Assembly: GCA_024305405.1 (NCBI GenBank)
Contig: JAKNDB010000110.1
Coordinates: 186,001 to 250,000 of the forward strand
Length of the DNA: 64,000 nt
Direction of reading: 5' to 3'
Source of the DNA: Dirofilaria immitis
Taxonomy: Eukaryota > Nematoda > Chromadorea > Rhabditida > Onchocercidae
The notes beneath the pieces were generated by a model. That model was not told the origin of the DNA and did no database searches. It saw only the letters and a list, made by a program, of their open reading frames with translations. Below, one piece after another: positions 9,330 through 20,102 of the stretch. Made by a program: the position numbers and the translations under genes. Numbering within the stretch: position 1 is the first letter of the stretch; each line of letters starts with the position of its first letter.

Positions 9330-11920
9330 TATGAAACCAAAAACCGGTTCGTCAAGGACAAAATTAAACATTTTGAATTGTAGTCGATACACTGGGAACG
9401 ATCAATCAAAAATGGCTGGAGTATACACAACAAATTTCGCTCTTGACAAACAAGAGAGAAGAGGAAGACATATAGATAAAATGGTAGAGGATGACCAAGG
9501 TATTTTAAATTTAATTAATACCAATAAAGAAACAATCATTACTTTGAAATCATATTATGATGGCTTCGAAGTAGCCCTCCAACATCCAAATATAAAAACC
9601 ATCAAAGAACTGTCACTGTCCAATCCACCCTCATCCACCTACTACTCGATAATAAACTTACCACAGCTTCCATTGCCAACCTTCAGCAAAAATGTGGAGT
9701 AGTTTCAACGCAGCATACACCTCCAGGGAATCCCAAATATTCAAAAGCTTACTTACTTAATCTTGTGTCAAAAAGGAGAGGCCTTAGAATCAGTCAGAGG
9801 TTATGATGTCACATCAGAAAAATATGAGTTAATAAGTTTTAAGCGAGAAGTTCGGCAAACCAGACACTATAATGAAATCATTGTATACTAAGTTTAATGC
9901 TATCAAAAGAAATGACAAAGAGTGGAAATCAACCACAGAAACCACGAAAAGGATTCTCCGTCAACTAGAAGCAACAAGGAAAAACTTGGAACATATGGGT
10001 ATTGAAACAGTTGTCGAAAATAGAATACCATCTTGGATCCTGGATAAAGTACACCAATTAAAAGCAGAAAGAGATATTTAGACCGTTAATAACCTCCGAC
10101 AATTCTTGATGATATTGGTCCAAAGAAATGAAGACATCAGCAGGAGTGCCAAGGGTGAGACATCTGCATTATTCACCATAGCTCAACAATCCAGGTCATC
10201 CAAGTCAAAACGCTTTGAGTCAACCACTAATTCAAAAAAGATTAGTAAGGATAAAAGATAATACGCGTTTTGTAATCAAAATCATTGGAATAACGAATGC
10301 CCAAACTATTTAACATTAAGAAACAACAATGCATGTACTAACTGTCTCAGGACGGGACATATAGCAAAAATTTCTATCGAATCGGACGTTTAAAAACAAT
10401 GTAACCAACGGAAACGTTTGTGTTTCTACTGCAAACACCCAATATAATACCACTTTGTGCAATGAGAAATTTGGCTCACATAATATTGTGATAATCAAGG
10501 AAAAAGCAAAGCGGAAACACTATTACTAATTCGATAAATCGACCAATCGACTATCAAGGCAAGAGAGTCTTCTTCTGTGCAAAGAGATAGAGGTGGTTAA
10601 TCCACATTTACCAGAAATGCAAGAAAAGATCCTAGTATTACTTGATGTCGGGTCACAATCATGCTTTGTCTCAAAAAAGTTGGCGGATCGATTAAAACTA
10701 ACAGAGATCATGAAAGAAGATCTGAAGCTTTTCTCATTTGGTAATAGAGTTCCACAGCAACATCAGACGATTAAAGTGGAGATCGGAATAAGAACTATAG
10801 GATCCGAAATTATAACTATTAATATTTATATATTACTACCCAACAGATAAACTATAAGTCATTAATCCAATGCTTCACAACATGCCGCGGATAATATGTC
10901 AAGAACAACTAGACAAAGCAGATGGGTATTGGAAACACCCAGATATACTTGTTTGAGCTGACTATTTCCATGGCTTCATGTCACCACATGAGATTTACAA
11001 AATTGAGTCAGGATTCCATTAATAACTGGAAGTGGATACACCAATATGGCTGGTAATTTTTATAAAGACCACGTCGAACTAAAGAAAGATCCTGTTAAAA
11101 TTAATTCTATTCAAGTAACCACTGCCACAACAAATCAAGGAATAGATCAGTTCTGGAAAATAGGACTGATTGGTATTCAGGAACAGCCGAATGCCCTGGA
11201 TGACGAGAAGGCTTTAGAACAGTACAAACAAAGAATCAACAAAAAGAATAGTTCGCTGACCGTGGAAAAACTCAAAAGTCCAGATAACTATGGTCTTTGT
11301 CTTGGACGATTAATGACATTAATAAAGCGGTTCCAAAGCAACAAACGATTACTCAATCGTTATAATGAAATAATCAAGGGACAAATGCAACTCGATAGCA
11401 TCGAAGAAGTGAAGTCGGAAATGAATCGGTGAGTATTATATACTATTTCTCATGGACGAAAATATTAACGCCAAGTAAATCAACAACAAATTTACGAATA
11501 GTTTATGATGCCTCGGCTCATTTCAAAGGTACAAAAAGTCTGAATGAAGTCATCTATCGTGGTCCCACTACTCTACTCGATTTGGTAGGGTTTTGCTTCG
11601 TCTTAGAATGATGAAAAATGTAATAATGGCTGATATTGAAAAGGCATTTTTACAATTGGAACTATTTCCATCCGAGCGAAACTGTACTCAATTTTTATGT
11701 TTGAAAGATATTCAAGAAAAAATCACTGAGGAAAATCTAGTATATTATCATTTTCAAAGGGTTCTAGGTTCCATTTGGAGTAATATCATTACCCTTTCTA
11801 TTATCAGCTACTCTCAACTGTCATCTAAAGATTCATGGAAACAAGCTCTCATTAGAGATAAGAAAGAATATGTCGATAAGAATATATTTTCTCAAACGGT
11901 CATTCGTTTCCTCTCTTGCA
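9330..11920 (+). mobile_element. Decayed BEL/Pao retrotransposon, plus strand
   Basis: Third BEL/Pao copy, in the opposite orientation to the other two. In order: gag core near 9650-10081 (INLPQLPLPTFS, LRQLEATRKNLEHMG, PSWILDKVHQL), zinc-knuckle region near 10262-10460, protease at 10593-10850 (LVLLDVGSQSCFVSKKLA, where the catalytic DSG has become DVG), pre-RT segment 11046-11432 (FWKIGLIGIQE, NNYGLCLGRL-like), and reverse transcriptase 11429-11910 ([42 protein letters not shown] after frame changes). A YVDK/YVDN-like catalytic box is near 11870. Many frameshifts and stops; no RNase H, integrase or LTR recognised. Confidence 0.8.
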
Positions 11921-12168
11921 AATTATGTTTAGACCTAGCATTCCGGGAACTAACATTTTTGTTGGTTGGTACCGCACATTCTTCTTAATTTTCATTCACT
12001 GCCTTTGTTTCGTAATATCTAAGATATCTGTAACCTTTATATATTCTTTTAAGAATGTTGTTGTATCTTACATCGTCCATTCAAGTTTCCTTAACTTCTC
12101 CTTTATCAGGTTGCCTAAGAGGTAATCCGGCAATTTTCCAATTATGGTACTCCATAACTGATTTGTCT

Positions 12169-12958
12169 CTAAGTTCTCATTGGGAAAGGGTGTTCAATAG
12201 TTCGCTTAAAAAGGCGGGCAAATTTCTGTTTGACCTGTCCAAATTCTGTATACGGTATACAAATCCAATAATCTTCTTTGTTTGAAGATGCGATTTCACG
12301 TTTTTCCTCGAATAATGGACAAATCTGGTCTATTTCTTCTAAGACAAAAGTTCGAACATAATGCGTTTTGTGACAACTGTTAAATAAGCATTCTTCTGCA
12401 TCCGAATAGGACTCATATAAGTCGATCTCATAATCCTCATCTTTGTCCTCAACAAACCATAATGCTTCTTTCCATTCTTTTTCTAACGCACTTGCTTTGG
12501 CGATGATTCCATCAATTACTATTAGATGTCCGTTTATGAGCATTTTTTTCTTTTTAGTGAAATCAACCTGTTTTCTTCACTTAATTCTTGTCTTTCTTCT
12601 GCGCAAATGCTTTCTGCATTCTCCATTACCAGTTTAACTTCTGAAGCAAGCTTATTCAAATTCGTTCTGATAAGGTACGACAAGGATTTTCTATCTTTCT
12701 TTCTCATTCTTCTGAGTGAATTATTTTTGCCTTCCGTCATTACTTTATTGCCCAAGAAAACAACTTACTCGCCTTTTGTTCCTGTCTTTCTTCACCGGCC
12801 CGATCCCAAATTGTCGACGATTTCTTTCTGGCCGTGACAGACTTGACGTGGTTGATTTTGTTCTCCTCAGTCCCCATAGATTTCCTCAATTTCTTGTTTC
12901 TTCCACTTGGAATGAACCTCAGTGATAATACATCAACGAACGCAGTGATTAAAGTCAA
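12169..12958 (-). pseudogene. Charged coiled-coil reading, possible gag remnant
   Basis: Three overlapping minus-strand frames (12958-12740, 12755-12534, 12543-12169) abut in a way that suggests one coding region broken by two frameshifts. The product is rich in Lys/Glu: a basic N-terminal part, then NLNKLASEVKLVMENAESI, then IIAKASALEKEWKEALWF and acidic residues. This layout resembles the N-terminal coiled region of BEL/Pao gag proteins, and the sequence sits in a retroelement cluster. No zinc knuckle or DUF1759 core is visible, so the assignment is weak; a decayed host gene is also possible. Confidence 0.35.
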
Positions 12959-13997
12959 TCATACAATTTCAAAGATATTAAGACAAGTTCAAAGATGATA
13001 GCATAACTCCAGAAAAAGATTTAAAAAGGGCCCGACTTGCTGCATATAACTAGCCTCGTCGATAGACAGACATCCTGTATAATAATATAATAATCACCAA
13101 ACCAGGACTTTCTTCTTTCTTGAATGGAGAATCCTGATACATTTGTTACTGTAAGGCATAGGGCCTTTGTTAGGGTAAGGGGAGATACGAAGTTATATAC
13201 CATTCATGTGAAATCCAATACAAAAAGAAGCATTGAATTTCTCTGGTTTTCTAGTTCTCTTCACAATTTCAGCGACACTCTCCATTCATAATGAAGATAC
13301 AATTTTCACAGGAAGACATATTACCTTTAAAGTAAAATGTTTCCGAGATTTACTCACTGAAAAATCTTCATTGCAAACGATTGCCACTTTCATGACGTTG
13401 AACTGTATAAGAATATATATATAATGAAACAAGTTTTTCGAATACGAAAAATACGCTTTTTACAATAGACTGTTTGCCCCTATGGGAGCAATACTTCTAT
13501 AGCACATAATCCATCTGTGAACGCCTTGACATAGCAACTTTATAGTGGTGCACCAAGAACCCTAGATAATTTCATATACAAACACCAACAGATTTTTAGC
13601 ATAATGGTAGTATTAGTAGCACCAGTGGTAACACTAATAATAAATCCTGGAAATTTAGTGGCCCAGCGAACCTTCACTCACACATGTCTCCAGTTGTTCA
13701 TTTCATATTAGATAAGTAACAAAACTTGTTGAAAAAATTAATAATTTATTTTCTTCTTTCTTCTCTCTTCAAAATTGAAGGAGAAGATTCTCTTCTTTGT
13801 CATTGCTTGCTAATCGTTTTTTTATTGTGACTCGGCAAGGTCAACAATAGACTTTATAGGGTTATAAAATGTCATAACACAATCTTGCATTTACACAATG
13901 GTGTAAACTGAACAAGATTATGGGTTTAAGAAACAGTACGAGCTAAATAATGATGTGATTATAGTTTCCATTTAAAGTACTTATCTGCATAAAAAAA
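12959..13997. other. Gene-free stretch
   Basis: About 1 kb of AT-rich sequence between the retroelement cluster and the fold-back element. Only short open frames without recognisable motifs. Confidence 0.4.
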
Positions 13998-14358
13998 CTT
14001 ATTTGCATTTCATAAAAATATGGTAAAGCCAAACGGGGACATGCAGAGAATTTAATACCAAACAAGTAGCACTAGATATATAGTAATATCCGTAATATTT
14101 TAACAACAAATCAATGTTACAATCAAAAAAACCTTAGCACAACAAAGGTACAAACAATTTGTTTAATAATTCATTTCCTGTAATCAATATAGATTGTATT
14201 TGTACTTTATCATGCATTTAGCATTAGAGTGTTGAGACTATTATTATGCAAAATTTCCTGTATGTAGTTCAAGGTAACTGATGAAAGCAAATAAAAATAA
14301 ACTCACTTGTTGAAGCTTTGTTTATCAACAACTGTCTTCAGATATAAATAAGTAGAAT
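13998..14358 (+). repeat. Fold-back element, left arm
   Basis: Pairs with 15708-16272 in inverted orientation, uninterrupted apart from small gaps. It represents the arm without the bacterial-like insert. Confidence 0.7.
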
Positions 14359-15707
14359 GTCAATCTTAAACAGAGTTACATTCAAACCATACCACACGAA
14401 AATTTGTCGTAAATTATATGAAGGAAAGACCTTATAAACGATCATCGTAATCAAAGATTTTTCTTCCCTTTACCCACAGCTCGGAAAAAAAAACGAATTA
14501 AAAGAGAAAACCTACAGCTGATGGAAAATCCGAAGCAAGTTTCGATCAATATTCTGACTGACTAATTCAAACCGTTTATTTTCTTGATTTATATGTATAA
14601 TATACACGTATCTTTCTCATATTGTAACTCCATCTCTACGTTTGCATATACAAGGGGCCCACGTTTCCAAGTGACATCTGTTAAACTCACAATGACCTCT
14701 GCGATCGATCAGCCGACTTTCTACCTGTATCCTTATCCCTTTTCCCAGTATATATATTTACTGTGTTATTTTACAAGATCAGCTTTCCGTTAACATTATT
14801 ATACCTGCATTGTGCCGGATAAACGGTTCTATCAAATCGCTCACTAACAACTTCCGCAACAACAACTGTATCTGATACATTCCTACATTAAATTATTGCT
14901 TAAAATGTTTGCATGAGACTTTTTAATAATCTGAATTGAAAGTATTGATGGTGTATGGCGAATCAGGAAACAGAAGGCTGAAAAAACAATCTTATAACTT
15001 GGTAAATTTTTTTACTTTCTTTGAACTTAATTATGTAAGATTTCAATCATCTGCCTAAACAGCTTAACGAGGCATTACCACGATTATGAATCCAAATGTT
15101 GCAATTTCATCGCAATTTATTTATGTATTAAATTCGAAAAAATCTGAGTTAATTAGATTTTTAAATCCATTAGATTCGATCTCATTTATCAGTATTTCTG
15201 TCGGCGAAAACTGAAAATATTAATTGTATATAAGTATATAAAAAGATTAAATGGAAGACGTTAACAAAAATTAAAGGATATGATCATTATACGAGAAATG
15301 ACAAAGGACAAAAAAGATCAAAGAAGGAGAAGGGTCAAAAGCTTAAGGTAAATGTCAATCTAAAGATGAGTGTATCAGTTCACTAATCTCGATAAGACAT
15401 TCAACCTTACCATTATTGCCAGCCAGTGTCACAGTTCACCGAGGGCCTTCAACAATCCAGCAGCACGAGCAACAGTTCGAAACAGCAAAGATCAAGCAAC
15501 ACTGAAAAGCAAGCAATAAAGTGAAAATAGAATGACAGCAATAAAAAAGGCACCCTGCTAACATCCAAACAACTTTTGATATTCATTGTTCTTTACGGTT
15601 GCTTTACGGCTTGTTCTTTTCTTTTTGCAGCTGTTAGTATCCTTTGTTTCTTTTATTCATTTAATCTTATCATTGTTTTAAGCCCTTCTAACTCTGTTTA
15701 GGTTTAC

Positions 15708-16272
15708 TATTTTATTTATTTATATCTGTAATTAGTTGTTGATAAACAGAGCTTCATTCAAGCATAATTAGTTAAACAAGAAATGAGTTTGTTTATATTT
15801 GCTCAGTTTCCTTGAATTATATGGAAGAAATTTTACATAATAATAGCTACGACACTCTAATGGTGAGTGCATGATAAAGTATAAATGTAGTTAGGAAAGT
15901 TTTATTCTAACTTTAATGGTAAATCTATTGTGTCGGTGAAACTGGAGGGTTAGTGAAAACGGTGATAGATAAAAACAGGTAAGCTACTTGGAGCTCACCT
16001 GTTAGGAGCAGAAGTAACAGGACTGGTTAGCAATTTTGTCTTTGCAAAGCAAATAGGAGGTATATTTGTTATAAGAAGAGATTCAACAAATTCATGCCAT
16101 TTCAATGAAGTATTAAACAAATTGTTTATAACCTTGTTGTGCTAAGATTTTTATTTGATTATAATATTAATTTATTGTTAAAATATTATGGAAATTACTT
16201 TATATAGCTACTCTTTGATATTAAGTTCTCTATATGTCCCCGTTTGGCTTTACCATATTTTTATGCAATAAG
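15708..16272 (-). repeat. Fold-back element, right arm
   Basis: Reverse-complement partner of 13998-14358. Homology to the left arm breaks at about 15889 and resumes at about 16108, bracketing the extra segment. Confidence 0.7.
15889..16108 (+). pseudogene. lpdA: Wolbachia-like dihydrolipoamide dehydrogenase fragment
   Basis: A short plus-strand segment reads, with two one-base frame breaks, as the C-terminal dimerisation domain of a bacterial dihydrolipoamide dehydrogenase (E3 of 2-oxoacid dehydrogenase complexes). Recognisable pieces are NGKSIVS, LVKTVIDKN, GKLLGAHLLGAEVTGLVSNF and FAKQIGG, in order, followed by a degenerate EEIQQIHA where the family has the loop leading to the IHAHPT-type motif. 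The GAHxxGAEVTE pattern is that of alphaproteobacterial enzymes. There are no splice sites and no start. It is interpreted as an old nuclear insertion of Wolbachia DNA; the enzyme family is clear to me, the exact donor is inferred. Confidence 0.7.
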
Positions 16273-16484
16273 ATTTAGTTTCTTCTTGTCATATTCAGCT
16301 CCGGTTACTTATGACCTATTCAGCACCTAATTTGGAAACCAGATATCAGTAAATGAGCCGATGTTGCGGCGTATCCTTACTTCTCAAGATTGCGAAAGTT
16401 CAACTATTGGACATGATCTTTGAGTGGGATCAAATACGACTTCAGTGTGGACATGCCCTAGAAATTTAGGAAATTTGGTGCAGA

Positions 16485-16835
16485 TTGATGTTTACTAATC
16501 GTACTATATTAACCGTAAGAATTTCTCTATTGCTTGATGGTATGTTTCTATTGTTACTTTTCTCATTGTTTTCATCATTTGGCCCGCTTCAAATGTACGG
16601 TTTTTCTTCGATCTCTTGGGCACCTCCGAAGGTTTCATTCAGTGGTGGGACGCCGTTTTCACAATGTGGACGCGAGATCGTTGCTGATGTAATTAGGCAT
16701 CACTCTCGTGTTGGAATTCCGTGTTTGGAATTACTTCTCGATTTTCTGTCTTCAGTTCAGGTTCCTCTCTCGTTATTTATAGGATGTGGTGCAATGTGTT
16801 ATTCCACTTCATTTGTGCAAAATGATGACGTCTAA
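16485..16835 (+). other. Unrecognised 116-aa open frame
   Basis: Open frame just upstream of the SelK-like gene, starting MMFTNRTILTV, with a hydrophobic stretch (LLLDGMFLLLLFSLFSSF) near residue 15. No domain recognised and no clear splice context. It may be chance or part of a 5' region; base composition is less AT-rich than its surroundings. Confidence 0.2.
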
Positions 16836-17009
16836 TATTATTCAGTCGGACGGCTGTATTCATATGAGATCACATTTGTTTTAACATGTGAAGTAGGATT
16901 CTTGAAACTGCTCGTTCATCTACTTTTTTGATTTTTCATATCGTTTTTGATACATATTTATATATCCTAATTGTAAAATTGATGTTTCAGTTATAATCTG
17001 TAAGCAAGG

Positions 17010-17882
17010 ATGCCATATGTCGATTCCAGTAAGTTTTCATATTTCATAATTCCTATTCCGTCAATTCAAACTCTAAATGCTAAATTTGACAATTTCTCAT
17101 TGCCTACAACCAGTTAAGTTAAAACTAACTGAGTAGAATTCTAAAAGTGCACTGGGAGAGAGGTTGAGGTGTTTCATAATTATTCAATTTTCAACTGAAG
17201 TTTGCGTAGTTTACGTCGATTTCTACAATACGTCATTAAAAATGCTGTTATAATAGAATGAAAATTGCGTCGAAGTTGTGAAATATGCTGCATTGTCAGT
17301 CTAACATTCTCGCAATCTGTTTGGATTTTGTTTTAGATGGAAATATCGTAGAATCAAAGAAGTCGACGCTGAATTTACTTTGGCATTTTTTTGCCTTTTT
17401 TATATTTGTAAGTTTCCTTGACTTTTTCTTTGGTCTTTATGATGCAAAACTTTTGGTTTAAGTTACAATTAATTTTAGAAATGAATTTTAATGTAACCGT
17501 TGAGAAGTTTTTTTGTTTACAGCTTCCAAACACTTTTTGGACCGCTAATTGGTGAAGCCAGGGGTAGGTCACCACAACGCAGACACGATAGGCACCGTTG
17601 GAGTGGTAATGATCGATGGCCTGGGAGTGGTGGTCCTGGTGGACCCTCAAGAGGTATGAAGGTTTTGATGGCATGGCAGATATGTAGGGCACTTAATTAC
17701 CTTGTGCTATAGTTTTATCAGCAGATTTTTTTTACTTTGTTTTCAAGAGTCACTTTGATTAACAGATCAACTTAAGAGGTTTGTATTTTAGGTGGGTATG
17801 GAATAGGACGACGTCCCATTGGACGCCCAACATTTTCTTCTGGGATGTCATGCCCCCAATGGGTGGTGGCAGCTGAGGTTAA
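17010..17882 (+). CDS. selk: Selenoprotein K-like ER membrane protein
   Basis: Four exons: 17010-17028, 17337-17407, 17523-17653, 17792-17882. The start MPYVDSNGNIVESKK and the following hydrophobic segment (LLWHFFAFFIF, one predicted membrane helix) match the SelK/SelG family. The third exon gives FQTLFGPLIG and an Arg/Gly-rich cytosolic tail (RGRSPQRRHDRHR). SelK is a small ER membrane protein linked to ER-associated degradation and calcium signalling. Two frame breaks are present: exon 2 is one base too long for exon 3 (T-runs of seven and six), and the last exon needs one extra C in a CCCCC run near 17854. With that C the tail ends PPMGGGS-TGA-GGT-TAA, with TGA exactly where SelK has selenocysteine. 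Without it the frame runs to a TAA at 17902-17904. An acceptor just before the ATG (TTTCAG, 16985-16990) could be a trans-splice site. Confidence 0.6.
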
Positions 17883-17904
17883 AATAAGTCCAGTTACGGT
17901 TTAA

Positions 17905-20102
17905 GCTGGACAAAATAATGATTGTGATCAGCAAAAGGACTCTGTGATGCGGATTAGCCAAACCTCGCCAGAGAAGCTTTTCTGTTGATTTCCACTGTTG
18001 GTCATTTCCCAGCAATTTCTTGACTAATTATTGAATACTTGTAATATTTCATTAATGTAACGTGCATTCTGCCAATGAAAGTGATCAAAGAATTTTGTCA
18101 TTCACTATTCACTATGTTCCAGTCTCTTTTTTTATGATAAATGGAAAGTGGTTTACTAGATGAATTGTTTTCGGGTGTCTTAGTTTGGATTTCAAGACCC
18201 AAGAACTGTGTTTGTTTTTGAAAACCGCTTACAATTTCTACTGCCCAATTCTGCACCATAATAGTCCCGCATAATGTCATGAATATAGATTTTTATTTTT
18301 GTTATCATTCTACAAACAAACTGCCGAAGTCAACCTCAGTCTTGCAAGAAATGTGAGGGAAGCCATCCGACATCTCGTCTCTAATGTTGAAAAATACAGT
18401 TCCTGATAAGAATCACTTTTTTGCATTTTTTCCCTTGGGTCAGTCCTCATTTTTACCGCCACTTTTCATTTTTCGTTTGCTTTAAATTGCGGTGCTGCTG
18501 CATCTTTATGACTGTAAACATGATGCTGAATCTTTATGACTATGATGTCTTTAAAAACTTTTAACAATCTGATAAATTCTAGTTTCTTCTTAAATTGGGG
18601 ACAACACGACACTTTCAGGAACATGATACGGAACATACGTATTATGTCAATCAAATTTCTATTTTAGATCTTTTGGTTCTCTTGATAGTGCTTATAATCT
18701 AACATAATGGTACACGATTAAGCGGACACAACTTTGATGCTGACTTATTTAAATTCTGGAAATTTCTATATGAAAGCGAATCGATATGGAGGACAAATTT
18801 TGCTATCAATAGCTCCATTTTTATCGTGTGATCTTCGGAATTTCGATTCTTATAAACAAGTTTAACCAAAAACAGCATTTTGACCAAATTTACGTCTGAT
18901 TGCAAGTTGCAGTCTAATTTCTCAAATAAGCAGATTCTGTATTACTAAGTCCAGAAATTTTTGGGAAAAATCAATGCAAATATAAAACTCGTAACACAAA
19001 AACTGTTCATATATAACCGCTTTTGAATGCATTCATTCCCTCAACTGACGCAAACTTCACTCCAAAACATCAAAAAAGGCAAGAAAAAAAGCAACACTTG
19101 AAGACATAGTCACCTTCACTTCATGATTAACGTAATTCCCGATGCTGTTTGATGATGACGACAGTCGAGATCTTTAATCCTATGTGTCGTCGGATGAATT
19201 ACATATAAGAGACAAAACATCAAGTCACATGACTTACCCAAGTAATGGACTGATGAGTAAAATGCGCAAATATAAATAAGATGCAGAATGACGAAGTAAC
19301 GTTCCTATATGAGAGCTAAATGGGATAAATTCTAGGATCAATAAAATTTTTAGAAAATTTGTAAGACTTAAAATTATAGGATATCACAGGTATTACAAAC
19401 TTATGACAAAAGTAAGCAGTAAATTAAAAAGACTGGTTTGAATGAGGAAAATTATCACAGTCAGTTTAGCATGCGGTGGGGAAGATGGAAAATTATAGGA
19501 CTAAAAGAAAGAAAGTGAAGCTAAGGCGATTGGGACGACAGATAATAAAAAAGTTGAAATCCGATCATATAGAAAATCAAAACAAACGATGACAATTTCG
19601 AAGAAATAATTTCCAGTGCTTTAGCTTATTTTAAACCATTTTTTCAAAATGAAATTCTCGACGAAAAAATCACCACAGATCGTAACACGTCGCCTAGCAC
19701 AGCATGGCAAATTATACTGACACTCAAACATGGTAGTTTACAAAATTTTACAAAATCAGACACCATAAATTTTGTCAATGCGCTGTTGTACTGGCTGCTG
19801 AAATTATATGGGTATATTTGAAAGGAAGTGATTTGGAATGAAAATATGATTCATCTAGGAAGTCTAATTATAAAAATACAACATAATACTATCAATTGAA
19901 AATGCAAAGTACAAAAATTATTCAAGTGGTTCTATCTAACATACGAACTCCTCCAAAGAACCAACTATTCTTCAAATGTTGTTATTACCGAAACATCGGC
20001 ATTTTTTTCGGGCAAAGTCTTACGAGAAAAATTTCCATCTTCTTATTGAAAAGCAACTTCAGTAAAAACTCCTCTTGTTAACAATTTAATGGTCTGAAAC
20101 TC
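17905..20102. other. Intergenic, no gene seen
   Basis: AT-rich sequence between the SelK-like gene and nucleobindin. The two genes converge, so it holds both 3' UTRs. No supported coding region or RNA gene. A SECIS element for the SelK-like gene, if present, would lie in its first few hundred bases; I could not identify one by eye. Confidence 0.4.

Larger units (their letters stand above)
13998..16272. mobile_element. Fold-back element (long inverted repeat)
   Basis: Left arm about 13998-14358 and right arm about 15708-16272 are imperfect reverse complements. The best block is a perfect 32-bp match, 14011-14042 against 16234-16265, containing GGTAAAGCCAAACGGGGACA. Other paired blocks include TTAGCACAACAA (left, about 14134) and TTTATCAACAACT (about 14320). 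The right arm is about 200 bp longer because it carries an insert resembling a bacterial gene at 15889-16108. The ~1.35-kb centre has no transposase-like frame. This fits a non-autonomous fold-back or large MITE-type DNA transposon; no flanking duplication could be confirmed by eye. Confidence 0.65.

Noticed and set aside
15540..15720. Pol III or other RNA gene in the centre of the fold-back element
   Set aside because: T-rich stretches only; no box elements or stable structure seen.
17883..18300. SECIS element downstream of the SelK-like gene
   Set aside because: ATGA and AA motifs occur, for example near 17914 and 18075, but I could not pair convincing helices; left open as a check rather than claimed.
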